The notes below the pieces were generated by a model. It saw nothing but the letters and a program-made list of their open reading frames with translations, did no database searches and was not told where the DNA came from. A stretch of 64,000 nt of DNA from Trichostrongylus colubriformis (taxonomy: Eukaryota > Nematoda > Chromadorea > Rhabditida > Trichostrongylidae): positions 5,270,001-5,334,000 of the forward strand of contig OZ022259.1 in the NCBI GenBank assembly GCA_963978905.1. The letters are read 5' to 3'. Positions 47,801 to 57,994 of the stretch are shown here, in pieces. Both the position numbers and the translations under genes were made by a program. Numbering within the stretch: the stretch's first letter is position 1; each line of letters opens with the position of its first letter.

Positions 47801-50800
47801 GCCCCCAAAACCATTTAGCCAAATTTGAGACCGGTTTTTTGCTTCATGTATGTGACCCTATAGAATGCAAAAAACCGTTTTGAGAAAGCTCACCATGACC
47901 TGATGGGCCTTCCGTGTTAGTCGGCATGGGAAGGTACACGAGGCTGTTCCCGAACAACATGTTCACCTCTAATCGGACCGAAGTGACACATACGGGAAAA
48001 TTCAAACAATGAAACATCCAGAAAAAGCTCCTGAGATATACTCTCGAATCTTCAATCATAACAAAGTCAATGAAATCGTGGAGCAAAAAATAAAACCAAG
48101 TATTGTAGAGCAAAGAAAAACCTAAATAAAATCGTGATGCGTGGAACCTAGGGTACTTATGGTTCGTTATTTATTTTCGAGCGCTCCATTAGAGGCCCTG
48201 CGAGCCTTCGAAAGAACAAAACTTCACAACACTGCTGCTCCGCAGCAAAAGTTTTAGCTGGTCCCCGCAACTTTACTTAGGAGGTTCTTGACTTAGCCCA
48301 GACTACAACTTTTCCCATAGAATGAGCACCAGTCCATTCCCCACACTTTTGCAACATGAGGCATATGTATTTGCATATTCCATTTTGATTGAAGGCTGAC
48401 TATTACGAAAAATTGACTCCAAATCATCATGTTTCCCGAACACTCGGCTAGTAAAAGAGAGGTCCAGGTGTTTGGAAAAGTAGGTCCAGTTAGCGATCTG
48501 ACGAGTATGACGGACGAGTAAGGCTTCATCCTACACCTCCTCAACTTCTGGAAGGTACGATCTGTGAAAATGCAGTAGTGAATGACTGCTCCGAAAGGTC
48601 GCGCAGCACCCATTTTTTCTTAGTTTCGGCTAATTAGAGCTGCCTGAGGTGGTCAACCTCTTTGTTTTGGGGAGGCCACATTTTAAGTATCCCTTGTAAA
48701 TATGAACGCTCATCGGTTTCTGCTATTTTGATCAAAGTGCTTCGATCGACTGCAAATTCGAGCAATTCTTTCCCATTTCTGTATTTCTGGAACTAGAGAC
48801 ACAGTGTTTCATATAACGCAACGCCTCATCCCCTTGCAGACCTGGCACTTGTAGCTGCCTCTGTTGCGATTTCACCAGTGTGGAACTTGTGAAGTAAAGT
48901 TATCCAAAGATTATCCTTTCTCCTGTACTTTGAAATTTTCCCAATAGATAGTTCGAAGACTAAAAACTGAGGAAAGCCCGAAAGAGCAGCTTTCTAAAAA
49001 GCACAATAAGCAAGTTGATTTGGGTTAACACGCTTTCAAACTCGAATTGATCTTGCGAAGTGCAAACCGATCACAACTTCCCTTACAACCTCATAATTAG
49101 TCGATGTGAGGGGCGACGAGGTCAAGGAACAGCAAACAACTGCGACCTCCATCACGTAACTCATGCTGTGTTCACAGAAGTGAATCAAGAGTAATGACAG
49201 CGCCGATCAGAAACCGAAAAGCCACAAACTCTCGTGAAACTACGAAAATTCGAGGAAGTGTCAAGTGCGGAGGAGAGAGTTCGCGCGGAAGGTGGCAGTT
49301 CGGTCAAAAACACTTTAAAGTGATACGTATGTAATACGTATGTAATATGAGTCACTTTTTGCTTTAGCAAAAACTTCCCAAATGGAATCGCGAAAATGCG
49401 TTGAAAGGTTATTGGGGCAAACTCTCTCAGCGGCTTCCTCAGGTACGTTGTCCGAGGGTCTCTACCTATTTGAACCCCTCTTCCACCACTACGGGGGGAC
49501 AGGTGGACCTCAACGGTCGACGGTGTCAAAGGCCAGACAGTACTTCTCTAGGAGATCGTCTCCCTTTTTACGAAGTGTCAATTTTTTCTGTGAGATGAAA
49601 TGGCGTTTGAACGAATATTTTCCATGAAGACTTCACTCTTCCAGACTCTGAAGAAGGCGACGACGCCGAAAGGCAGTCGGAAATAAAATTAACAATCTTG
49701 GTTGAAGCTAAAACATCCGAACAACCGTCACCACCGTCCCACCGCCTTGCTTGTGGAATGGCCATGTCACTATCTATTCGCCACGGATGTGGGTCCTCAC
49801 GACAGATTTCGCACCGCGGCTGGTCGCGAGACGACGCTATGTGTGTGGGAAAATGGCGCCGGTGCAGTTAGGTCCTAACGCGATTACATGACATTACAGC
49901 TGCTCGGATGTATGTCGTTTGGCGCGGCCCTTGCAGCTAATTTGCCAATGGGGCGCATGGGCCGTCTGGACTCTCCCAGATTTACCTAAGCCTTTCTAGG
50001 GGAGGAGCTTTGGCAGGGCCCCATTGGCAAATTAGCTCCAAGGGGCCGCGCCAAACGACCGTCTCCCCAGCTGCTCCCCTAGTATTACTGTGTAATCGTC
50101 AGGACCCAATTGCGTGCCTACTTTCGCACACATTGTTGCTACGGATACACACCCAGTTATTTGAATAGAGAAATCAAAGGACGAGCTCAGCGAATGACAA
50201 GGAAAATCAGAGAAAATCTTGAATATGCGGCTCGCTTTGCAGCGTGCGTCTCTTTTCCATAACAAGCTAGAGTTCAAGACACGAGAAGCACTAACCGGGC
50301 CGATGTTCGACGCAAAGTACCCAGGAAAGTCTCGCTGACAGCGTTCACCAATGGCGCTATAACGAAGGTAAAATCCCGTTCGTCCAAGATCTGAAATAAG
50401 AACATGGAAGTTCAAACTCACTACTGACTATAAGTTCGGGATGTTGGAAATGAAATTCCCGTGAAATTCTGTTGTAAAATCTTAGGTCAAACGAGAGGTA
50501 AGTAGAAATTCCCTATCAAAAAGTGTACTTTCTATAAGGCTGTGTTCACAGTTTTGGAATTTGTGGAATTGGGAATTGCAGAATTGCGAACTTTGCGGAA
50601 TTTTGGAAATGCAGAATCGCGGAATTTGCGGAAATGAAGAATTGGTAGAAAGCGTCGATACGTATCTAACGCTTTTCCGCAAATCCCACAATTCTGCATT
50701 TCCACAATCCCGCAAATTCCGCAGTTCTCCCACTCGATGCGTATCCTCATCGTTTTCCGCTTCTGCAATTCCGCAAGTTTTCCGCAATTCTGCAATTCCA

Positions 50801-51325
50801 CAAATTCCAAAACTGTGAACACAGCCTTACGGAATGTTTGCATGTAAGCAAGTGCTTTGTGTGCATTTACACCAACAGCATATTATTGATGGGTGATGCT
50901 AATTACAAAGCGCCTGATATTGATTACGGTATGCTTTTCTCAACTTTTGTGCTGAACTTATATAATCTTGTTGAGGTTTACCGTTGCTCGATGACCACGT
51001 GACAGTTGTTTCCAGAAACTTTCCATTATCGATCACAACGGCTGTGTCGATGGAAACGTTCTTTGGTGGCGTTGGATAGTCTGAAAAAAGTGATAGGCGC
51101 TATGAAACAAGGTTGGAGGACAACTGACTCGCTGAAGGACTTACAAGCCACATCGGGAACGTTGTCCTTTCGGGGCAATTTTGAGCAATCAGCCACGCAT
51201 GCCTCAAATGCTCGATGACTCTCCAGAAGCGCACATTCAGCCACGCAATCAGAACGCTGCTGTAGGGCTGCTGCCAACGATACTGACACGTACGCTACAG
51301 CTTGTATTGAACACCAAAACATCAT
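29821..51325 (-). CDS. Receptor tyrosine kinase with fibronectin III-like ectodomain (partial model)
   Basis: Single-pass membrane kinase. Exon 1 (51325-51145) starts MMFWCSIQ, a plausible signal peptide, then Cys-rich DCVAEC...CVADC. Exons 51080-50982 and 50390-50296 form an FN3-like segment ([21 protein letters not shown]). Exons 40575-40406, 40344-40257 and 40189-39943 give the last FN3 ([22 protein letters not shown]) and a Ser-rich stalk. Exon 37319-37213 leads to the membrane exon 37157-36986 ([10 protein letters not shown], then KRQSAKKRK). Juxtamembrane exon 35819-35704. Kinase exons: 35304-35159 (GEGAFGLV loop, VAIKQLK lysine), 35104-34979 (hinge MEYVPFGDL), 31949-31794 (insert), 31551-31419 ([11 protein letters not shown]), 31340-31267 (LRWLSPEA), 29954-29821 ([12 protein letters not shown]). 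Adjacent listed exons agree in phase except where an exon is missing. Less certain exons: 48786-48658, 44872-44772, about 44400-44291, 41048-40975. The CW/RP end of the kinase is not found. The family is unassigned. Confidence 0.82.
30846..31073 (+). mobile_element. MULE-type MITE, subfamily B, copy 1
   Basis: Flanked by TTGTGCGAT on both sides (30837-30845 and 31074-31082), a perfect 9-bp target duplication. Ends are GGGTGGAGGTCGATTAGTCG and its near-complement. It lies in a kinase-gene intron. Confidence 0.88.
32387..32470 (-). repeat. Short dispersed repeat, copy b
   Basis: Aligns with 26775-26860 and 46148-46225, including 'ccgtggac'. It lies in the kinase-gene intron between 34979 and 31949. 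Confidence 0.45.
32843..33312 (+). repeat. Dispersed repeat about 470 bp, inverted copy at 41690-42180
   Basis: Shared blocks include 'gtggcgaaatccc', 'ctcgggtttttggccatttc' and 'ctccactgtcctgttactag', each found in reverse at 41.7-42.2 kb. Both copies are within the kinase-gene introns. A weaker relative may lie at 58130-58235. Confidence 0.7.
33854..34089 (-). mobile_element. MULE-type MITE, subfamily B, copy 2
   Basis: Flanks CGCGACGCC and CGCCACGCC form a 9-bp duplication with one mismatch. The ends are GGGATGAGTGCCGATTGGTC and its complement. The interior is related to 57739-57994 in reverse. Confidence 0.85.
36220..36293 (-). pseudogene. tRNA-like sequence, left arm
   Basis: Acceptor stem GTGTCGG with CCAACAC (6 of 7 pairs), D arm GTG...CAC, anticodon stem TATGC/GCATA, and a B-box arm GCGGGTTCGAGTCTCGC. 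The anticodon loop has only six bases, so it is not a working tRNA; probably a tRNA-derived SINE head or pseudogene. Confidence 0.65.
36828..36900 (+). pseudogene. tRNA-like sequence, right arm
   Basis: 73 bases with acceptor GAGTCGG/CCGACAC (one mismatch), D arm GTG...CAC and B-box arm GCGGGTTCGAGTCCCGT. The loop CCGGAAA lacks the invariant U33, and the anticodon stem has a mismatch. A nominal GGA anticodon (Ser) lacks the long variable arm. Best called a tRNA-derived repeat. Confidence 0.65.
37665..37904 (+). mobile_element. MULE-type MITE, copy 4
   Basis: Ends are GGGTGAGGCTACTTACGCC and GGCGTAAGTAGCCTCACCC. Flanks CTACCCACT and TTACCCACT form a 9-bp duplication with one mismatch. It has the typical GC-rich interior. 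Confidence 0.88.
38225..38600. mobile_element. Imperfect foldback element
   Basis: 'gcggcaatggcgccaacatt' near 38240 pairs with the 'gttggcgccggtgccgc' region near 38570, and 'gatgatcgtggcg' pairs with 'cgccacgatcacc' near the centre. No coding capacity. Located in a kinase-gene intron. Confidence 0.55.
38688..39586 (+). mobile_element. mariner element with perfect 30-bp TIRs, inactivated
   Basis: Both ends read TTAGGTTGATTCATAATAAA plus ten more matching bases, with TA at both flanks (38686-38687 and 39587-39588). The interior on the plus strand encodes broken transposase. An N-terminal HTH piece starts at 38856 ([16 protein letters not shown]) and stops after about 47 codons. A middle piece has [12 protein letters not shown]. 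The C-terminal part has [12 protein letters not shown] and GIHDLP, ending at 39508. Frameshifts and a missing middle make it non-functional. It lies in a kinase-gene intron. Confidence 0.9.
39616..39855 (-). mobile_element. MULE-type MITE, copy 5
   Basis: Flanked by CTGAAAAGA on both sides (39607-39615 and 39856-39864), a perfect 9-bp target duplication. Ends are GGGTGTATGCAGATATGACAG and its complement. It begins 29 bp from the right end of the mariner at 38688-39586. Confidence 0.92.
41690..42180 (-). repeat. Dispersed repeat, inverted partner of 32843-33312
   Basis: Reverse-orientation copy of the same family; 'ctagtaacaggacagtggag' at 41780 matches the reverse of about 33240. More diverged at its outer end. 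Confidence 0.7.
44530..44610 (-). pseudogene. tRNA-derived sequence (SINE-like)
   Basis: On the minus strand, GTCGCCGTAGTTCAGTGGTAG carries an A-box and TAGTTTGAACCC a B-box-like motif about 45 bases on. No clean cloverleaf with anticodon stem could be drawn. It lies between candidate kinase-gene exons. Confidence 0.45.
46148..46225 (-). repeat. Short dispersed repeat, copy c
   Basis: Aligns with 26775-26860 and 32387-32470 ('ttaggcaaatacaaaataag', 'ccgtggacgattcctttgat'). The minus-strand frame includes KGIVHGK. Confidence 0.4.
46463..46588. mobile_element. Tourist/Harbinger-like MITE, truncated copy
   Basis: The left end is GGCCGCGTTCATACTTTGCG after TAA. The right end is missing because the foldback element at 46589-47908 begins there, which makes the foldback the younger insertion or a deletion boundary. 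Confidence 0.65.
46589..47908. mobile_element. Large foldback element with about 115-bp outer TIRs
   Basis: 46589-46702 and 47799-47908 are inverted near-identical copies ('aaaacggttttttgcatt', 'ctaaatggttttgggggcc'). The arms extend inward with diverged pairing: 47090-47215 with 47540-47640, and 'gacccaaactcg' near 47250 with 47500. The whole element is thus a foldback of about 1.3 kb. It lies in the largest uncertain part of the kinase gene. Confidence 0.82.
49640..49705 (+). repeat. Diverged Penelope-like element tail
   Basis: 'ccagactctgaagaaggcga' followed by 'cgacgccgaaaggc', 'aataaaattaac' and 'atcttggttgaagc' matches the reverse of 14535-14612. Only the 3' tail is present. Confidence 0.55.
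49912..50061. mobile_element. Hairpin MITE, 150 bp
   Basis: 'tcgtttggcgcggcccttgc' plus 'agctaatttgccaatggggc' on the left is repeated in reverse at 50019-50061. The loop is about 65 bp. Confidence 0.75.
50535..50830. mobile_element. Hairpin MITE, about 295 bp
   Basis: 'aaggctgtgttcacagtttt' and 'ggaatttgtggaatt' have their complement at 50790-50830. The interior is a degenerate series of 'gaattgcgg'-type units that also pair. Located in the kinase-gene intron between 50982 and 50390. Confidence 0.82.
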
Positions 51326-51508
51326 AAATCTCGCTAGATCATTGGTGGCAGACAGCTCCGTGTTTTATTTTCTGAAATTATGAGAAAGTTGGAGAAAATT
51401 CGGTTCGCTTTAACTCAGGTTCACGTGAATGAACATCTATGCCCACTGCTATGTTTATTCAATCTTCGGGTTGGATATCCGAAAAAGGAATAGCTACGCT
51501 CCCGAATC

Positions 51509-51747
51509 GGGTGTGTGCAGATATGACAGCGCATCGCTTCGTGGCGTTTTACTCGCGGCGCCACCAGTACGACTCGCCGTATCGATTGCCCTTGGGAGCC
51601 GGCCGAGCGTGACTGCGTCACGTCTGCGCTTCTACTCATGCCACACTGCCTCGCTTGAAGGCTGCCATGCCCTGCCACGGGCACTCGCACCCGCCGCGCC
51701 GTCGCCGCGGGCGGTCACGCGATTCGCTGTCATATCTGCACGCACCC
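51509..51747 (-). mobile_element. MULE-type MITE, copy 6
   Basis: Flanked by TCCCGAATC on both sides, a perfect 9-bp target duplication. Ends are GGGTGTGTGCAGATATGACAG and CTGTCATATCTGCACGCACCC. Close relative of 39616-39855. Lies just upstream of the kinase gene's first recognised exon. Confidence 0.92.
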
Positions 51748-52119
51748 TCCCGAATCGATATCGGTTGCAGAAAACAAGAAATTTTAAAAGGCGTTCAAAT
51801 TTACAGCGAACTTGTAAGACGACGTAAACATTTTCAAATAACTCAGAACTTTTACAAGTAATGCAGACTGAAGCATTATGCGTCCATCAAATCTGTTTTG
51901 TGGAATGCGCCGCCTATTTCTCTTCACCTTGAAATCGTAGGAGCATTTCAATATTAGGCTAGATTTGCAATGAAGTACCTTGCCCAGTCAGTGTATATAT
52001 TTATATGTCAATTTTTTTCACCCTCCCAGATCAGAACTCACTAGGGTCCTCAGAGATGGAAGAGTAGATTGGCAAGGGGGGGGGGAGCATGAAATTGGGA
52101 CGCAAGCCCCGCACTGTAA

Positions 52120-52292
52120 GGCCACGTTTATACTTTGCCCTGTCAGCGCGTGTCAGCTTCACGGGCAGCGAGGCAGAGTAGCACGGGGAGATGCGGAGAC
52201 GACGCAAGCAACAAGACATTGTGGCACAGTCGGAGGCGCAGAGACACACAGCCACGCCTTGCCGCCGGCACCCATAAAGTATGAACGCGGTC
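52120..52292. mobile_element. Tourist/Harbinger-like MITE, copy 3
   Basis: Ends GGCCACGTTTATACTTTG and AAAGTATGAACGCGGTC, left flank TAA. The interior 'cagcgaggcagagtagcac' is shared with copies at 46463 and 55665. Confidence 0.78.
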
Positions 52293-54666
52293 TGAAATAA
52301 GCGCTGGATCGTCGCCACTAGGCAAACCCCGCTAAACTATTTTCGGGGTTCATAATCCTCTTGAGCTGACAAACGCCTAAACTTTATACACTTATGGCAG
52401 GGACACATAGGGTAAAGGTAGATAGTAAAGGTATTGCTCACAATCTGGGAAGTAACAATATCGTGAATGTAGATAACAAAGGAAAAGAGAAATGAGGAAA
52501 GAAGGAAAGGAGAAAGGGAGAGAAAGAACTAAATTCAGGCATGAGCAGATTTATTCATCGATTTCAAAATTCCGTAATGGAATTCTGCTGAAAAGAACTG
52601 CTAAGGAAGCTCAGTGGACACACAACTCATTCCTCAATTAATTCAAACAGAACATTGAAAAGTTTAATGGAACTTCCACTTTAAACAGGAATCGACTGAA
52701 GTCAGTCCAATCAATGTAAACAAACAAGTATCGGTTCTCCGGATGCAAAAAAAAAGATCCGAACTAATTCAATTAGAGTCGTAGTCTTAGATGGGCAGCG
52801 GTCCGTAACTGACACCCGCCCGATCGGGCAGTTGTTGGCAGAAGTGCTGTTGAAGATTAAAAATCGGATTCGTGCAAGTATTGTGGAGCGATGGAATGGG
52901 TTTCGCTGATGTTACCGACAACACTGCTATGGGCAGCTGACGCGTCGCCAGCAGTTTACACCCCGAGATTCTTCACTGGCCTCGAAACACCACACTACCA
53001 GGGGAGAGTGATGGAAATTAAAAATGAGGCGTTGATTGGTACATGCAGTATATGCGGCCGATACTTTTCGGATAATCGAACCGCGATGGAACTTAATGGT
53101 TTCAGAAGAGACGACTGAGAAGCCTCAGAATCGATGGAGGCGTATGAGACTGACTAAGGGGTTTCTTGAGTGAATGTTATTATTACACCGCCATAAACTA
53201 TAGAAACCATAACACATAAAAATTGTTAATGCAAGGTGCTGAAAGCCATATTGAGCAATGTAAAACCGACATCGGCAGACAATCGCAGTAGAGAACTTTA
53301 AGGAACCGGGAAGGGTCGGGAGAAAGAGGAATATAAGAAGAAATGAACTTTTGAAAGGAAAGTTCGAGGTAAGATAAGTAATCTGTAGAGAAATCCGGGT
53401 TCAGAAGCGCCACGATGTGCCTGAATTCGCACCTCCCGTGCATCTCTTCGAACTGCAACATCACCTTTCCTAGTGGTTCGTAATAGAAGATGTCATTTGT
53501 CGTCTCATGGGGTGTATTTCATTCATACATGATGATGTGAACTGGATGAATCAACAAAGCAAATGAATTATTGGTAGAATAAGCGAAAGGAACAAAAAAG
53601 TGTGCGCCGTAAAAAAATCCATCAAATTCATTTTCGACGTCTTAGCAAGGTGTCGTTTGTGCAACGTCCACAACCTAACAAATTGCAGGCGTTCCCATAG
53701 GTCAAGCTTGATGTTCACTAGTGTCTTTAAGTACTAATTGCAACGAAAAAGAATGAAAGTTGAAAGGTCCTTATCGTTACTCGAAACCATTGATTCGCTG
53801 CCTCACACTCATTTAGATCTTATCCTAAGGTGCTTAATCAATTTCGGGATTGCGCCACGTAACATTCAGAGTCAATTTTACTTGTGTGTAAAATCGGGTT
53901 ATTGTCGTCCCATACTAGTTTTTTGCCGATTCGCTCACTAGCGAGGTATGGAGAGCCTTGTTGGTTGCGGCTGGCATTAATCCGGGATCTGGCGAGGGAG
54001 CAGCAACGAGGTGCCAAAAGGCTCACTAAAGCAACCTTCACTGAAAATTAGGTCCTTTTGTGACCCATTAGTTAATGATGTGTTTGCCTGATACGGGCCA
54101 TGTGAAAATTCAACGTAAGAAAACATGAACACAGCTGAGACAGAGCTCCATGAAGTGACAGTCGGCGGAGTGTGGCCTGTCCGGGGCTCGGCCACGAAGG
54201 CTCTGGGAGCAAAGAGTTGATAGTCACGCGGGCTAGAACGCAGAGCGAGACGCAATCAGCACCTCAAGCTAAAATGGTGAGTGGCCCTCTGCCCACCGGG
54301 AGCTGCTCAGTTGTTGAGCGGGAAATTCGAGCGAGTTCATCTTCTTTCAGTTTTTTGATTTATCTTTAGAACAAAGGAAACTTCCGGTCTCTTCTTGTTC
54401 TCTTCATGCACAGTATTAGGTAGAGCGATTGAGAAAGAAATTAGAAACATGGAATTTCCGAGGACGATACCTTTGAATCCGATTTTCAAGGGTTTGTGAT
54501 ACCCTTCGTGTTGGCGCCCATTTATATCAGGTTACATCGCACCAGTGGTAGGATAAATGATATGACGGACGATGGCTCCTGATAGAGGTTTGATTGTCGC
54601 ATAAGTGTTGATTGAAGACTGCGACACCAGCTGCTACTGCCCCATTTCCATTCGTGTCCTCACATA
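52293..54666. other. No gene recognised; SINE-like fragment at 53295-53440
   Basis: A block at 53295-53440 ('aaggaaccgggaagggtcgg', 'aatccgggttcagaagcgcc') matches 36298-36430, the sequence next to the left tRNA-like unit. The rest has no recognisable coding, RNA or terminal-repeat signal. The plus frame 52891-53118 is unsupported. Confidence 0.45.
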
Positions 54667-55174
54667 CAGTAGCGCTCAAAAGTCTTCGGCGAAATGGTCT
54701 TTCAGTTGGGGTTTTTCACTTGTAACTTTTTTGCAACTGCACCGATCTAAGAGAAATTTTAGTATGTTGTACTTGGATACACTGCATACTTAATATACTA
54801 TTTTGGCGCCCAAGGGTATAGGTTACGCGGTTATATGAAATTTTTTGTTTTTGGAGTGCCGTCGCTATGCCGTCCCGCTGTGCCGCTGTCATTGAAAGTC
54901 GTGGTCTTTCTACAATATATTAATGTTCTCTGAGGCTTGCTCGTTTTGTTTCTGTAAAGAAAGCCGTTCCCCTTGACCAAGCCTTTTACTTTTTTTTGGG
55001 TGGTCTTGTAGTAAATTCCTGCAAAAAACCATGAAAAGTGTCAAGCGGCTTTCAAGTAGAAGGAAATGTTGGCAATAGGTTCAGGCATCACATATTAAAA
55101 TTTTGTCAAATTTGGTCAAGTAGAAAAAAAGTTATGACAAAAGAGTTTTGGCCGAAGACTTTTGAGCGCTACTG
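54667..55174. mobile_element. Tc1-type non-autonomous element, copy 1
   Basis: Ends CAGTAGCGCTCAAAAGTCTT and AAGACTTTTGAGCGCTACTG, with TA on both sides (54665-54666 and 55175-55176). 508 bp, no transposase. A second copy is at 63240-63674. Confidence 0.88.
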
Positions 55175-55664
55175 TATTCCTATAGAAAGCCATTTCCCTT
55201 TTGATTCTCATTTTATGCATATAACAGTGAAAGCTTTGTTCCACGAATAAATAGGCAAATTTCGCTCAGTTTTTGTAGATGGGGATTTCCCTTTCCCCTG
55301 TCTCCCTCCCTCACCCTTTTTCACGAGGTCCCTCGAATCTGTTCCCTCACACGTGCAAGTGCGGCGAGCTTTTTCAGCTATGTGCGAAGCCATTTCGTGC
55401 TGCTGCATCGCTTATCACACAGAGATTGTTTGTGTGATTGGTGCCTTGCTCAGGATTTAATTCTCTTAATTACTGTACTTGAATGATCGCCTTGCGTGAT
55501 TTCACTCGTAAGCAGTTTGTCTAATTGTTGCATCATTTCAGACTTCACTGCCCTCCCGCTTTGTGATTTGCGTGCAAGGGGTGTATGCGGTGTCCTGTTG
55601 AAATTAAGCTGGCTGGCTGCGTCATCCTCATCTCTGGAACAACTACCAAGGAATTTAGACGTTA

Positions 55665-55857
55665 GGCCGCGTTCATACTTTGCGCCGCCAGGGCGTGGCT
55701 GCGTTCACATGTAGTCAGGCAGAGTGGCACTAGGGGGATACGAGGGGGAAGGGGGATCACAGAGACGAGGCATGCAACGAGACAGGATGGCACAGGCGGA
55801 AACGCAGCGACATGCAGCCACGCCCTGCCGCCGGCACCGCAGAGTATGAACCCGAAC
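55665..55857. mobile_element. Tourist/Harbinger-like MITE, copy 4
   Basis: Left flank TTA and right flank TTA (55662-55664 and 55858-55860). Ends GGCCGCGTTCATACTTTGCG and AGAGTATGAACCCGAAC. The best-preserved target duplication of this family in the window. Confidence 0.82.
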
Positions 55858-56204
55858 TTAGGGATGATCACTCTGTAACGTAGCTGCTAGGACTCATTGG
55901 AATTGCTCTCGTACCTTTTTTTTCGTACCTACGCTTTACTGAACATGGAAATTTGCCCCTATTTTTATCATAACACGGTGTCTCCGTAAGAACCAGTGGA
56001 AGTGCGAAGGAGGGGGCCGCTGCGAGAAAAAATCGCGTAGCCGCCTGCGGCTCACAGAGCACTGAGTACGGGCAAGGAGCGCCGTTTAGTTGGATCGCGA
56101 AGCGGTTGCGCCTCTAATTAAGCGTAGGACGTCGCTATCGCTTTACAACCCGACTATTTGGTTAGTGCATAAGTTTTGCTACGCATTTGACTTTTTTCGA
56201 GAAG

Positions 56205-57240
56205 TTATTACTTCATAGATGACAAAAACAATCTATAATATGAATGATTGCCATCGTTTTCAATGTCACGTCTCCAACGTCAGTAGCTCCTAAATTTCTT
56301 CCGTTCAAAACTTCGGAGACTGCGAATCGAAAAACGCTCGCACACAGGATTCCACCTCGGCCAGTTCGTCGAACTTTTTCTCCTTCAGATGATGTTTGAG
56401 AGCTCTAAACCAGTGACAGTCAGAAGGATCTAGGTCGGCAGAATACGCAGGGTGGGGCCCAACTTCCCATCCAGGCTCCTTCATTTTATCCTGTATTCTT
56501 CAGAAGATGGGGTACTGCATTGTCATGCTGCAAAGCAAAACGCGTTCTCATTGCTGGCGGAGAATGTCGGCAACTTCTGCGGCTCATTAGCGTGGGTACT
56601 CGCGGTCAGTGCAGTACCATTAGATAGCAGCTCAAGCTACTGCATATGTGGCAGATTCTACCAACAGCAGAGCAACAGCTTTTTCTGATGACGACACAGA
56701 CACCCCTTTCACCATGGTGTGACCTCAGACTGTGTCAAGTCTCCGGCGGGCAGTCATTGACTCCTACTTGTATGGTTCACATGAAGGACCCAGCTTTCAT
56801 CTCCAATAATAATCTCTCGAAGAAGTGTGGTCGGATGAGGACGACACAACAAAGACTGGCACACACTGGCACGGTTGATCTTGTTCGAATCACTGAGTTG
56901 GTGAGGTACTCATACCACGAAAATTTCCCTGGGGCCTAGACCACTTGGGTGCCTGCTGATTGTAGTGTGAGATACCCCCAGTGTAGTGGCTATTTCTCGT
57001 CGATTTTGGATTCGTTTCGAGACTTCCAAGGATTTCATTGTCTTGAATGATCGATAGATGTCCTGTACGTGGTCGATCAAGAAGACTCATATCTTCAGAA
57101 TCAAAACGATGAAACAAACGAGATACTGTGGCATGATGGATGACATGCATCTTCCTCGTACACACCACAGATATTAAGCCGCCGCCTCCATTGCGGGATG
57201 CTCAAGAAGGTACTCGTGATAGATGACGGGTCATGAGATG
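56205..57240 (-). mobile_element. mariner transposase relic
   Basis: On the minus strand an N-terminal part near 57168-57030 contains HHATVSRLFHRF and DRPRTGH. A C-terminal part near 56460-56300 contains HPAYSADLDPSD, KEKKFDELAEVES and FFDSQSP, then a stop. The middle is frame-shifted and no clear TIRs were found. A different mariner lineage from 38688 and 60843 by its sequence. Confidence 0.82.
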
Positions 57241-57738
57241 AGCATGAGGATTCAACTGGAGCCATTCTTGCTTACATCAGATAAAAATTGGAGCCTCCTC
57301 ATATATTTATCTACGGATTGAAACGGGAAGGTCGTACGTCATCCAGGTGGGTGATCCACGAAAGACGCGGGAACGGCATTGTAGGACGGGATTTCAAAAG
57401 TGCCGCGGAACTTATGCACTAATATTGTGACGCACCTAGTTCGCACCTAAACCCAGCGGAAGCCGCGACGCAATTTTCTGTCATAATGTGACACAATCGT
57501 GAAGCAGGCGTAGAAGTAGGCGTCGAGAGTGGCCCACAATGGAGAAGGAGCTCAGGGAAGAAGCTCGCCAACGAAAAGTGCACAACTCTGTCACGCAGAA
57601 CGAATGCTTAAAAGCACTTTTAGGGCCATCAGCGGTATGAAGACAGTCTTGCAAATGGAGGTGCTGGCTTACGGATATGACATGTAGCACGATTCAAGCT
57701 GAAAAGCGCACCATAGACGTCCTTATATGGGTGTATTG

Positions 57739-57994
57739 GGGTGGGGGTCGATTGGTCGAGCTTTCGTCCGGCCGCCTGCGGCGAGCGGCGTGGCGAGTGC
57801 GAGTCGTTTGCAGCCTTATCTGTCGAAACAGCAACAACAACATTGGAGAGCTTCCGAAGCTTCCAAACTGCAATCCTTGACGACCTTCACGGTACCAGCC
57901 CTTTGCGTCTTGAGCGGAATCCCAAACGACTCCTGATGACGGCGCCGCGAGTGCGACGCCGCGAAGAGAAAATCCGACTAATGAGCCCTCACCC
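57739..57994 (+). mobile_element. MULE-type MITE, subfamily B, copy 3
   Basis: Flanks GGTGTATTG and GGTATATTG form a 9-bp duplication with one mismatch. Ends GGGTGGGGGTCGATTGGTCG and its diverged complement. Shares 'gaaacagcaacaacaacatt' in reverse with 33854-34089. Confidence 0.85.
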
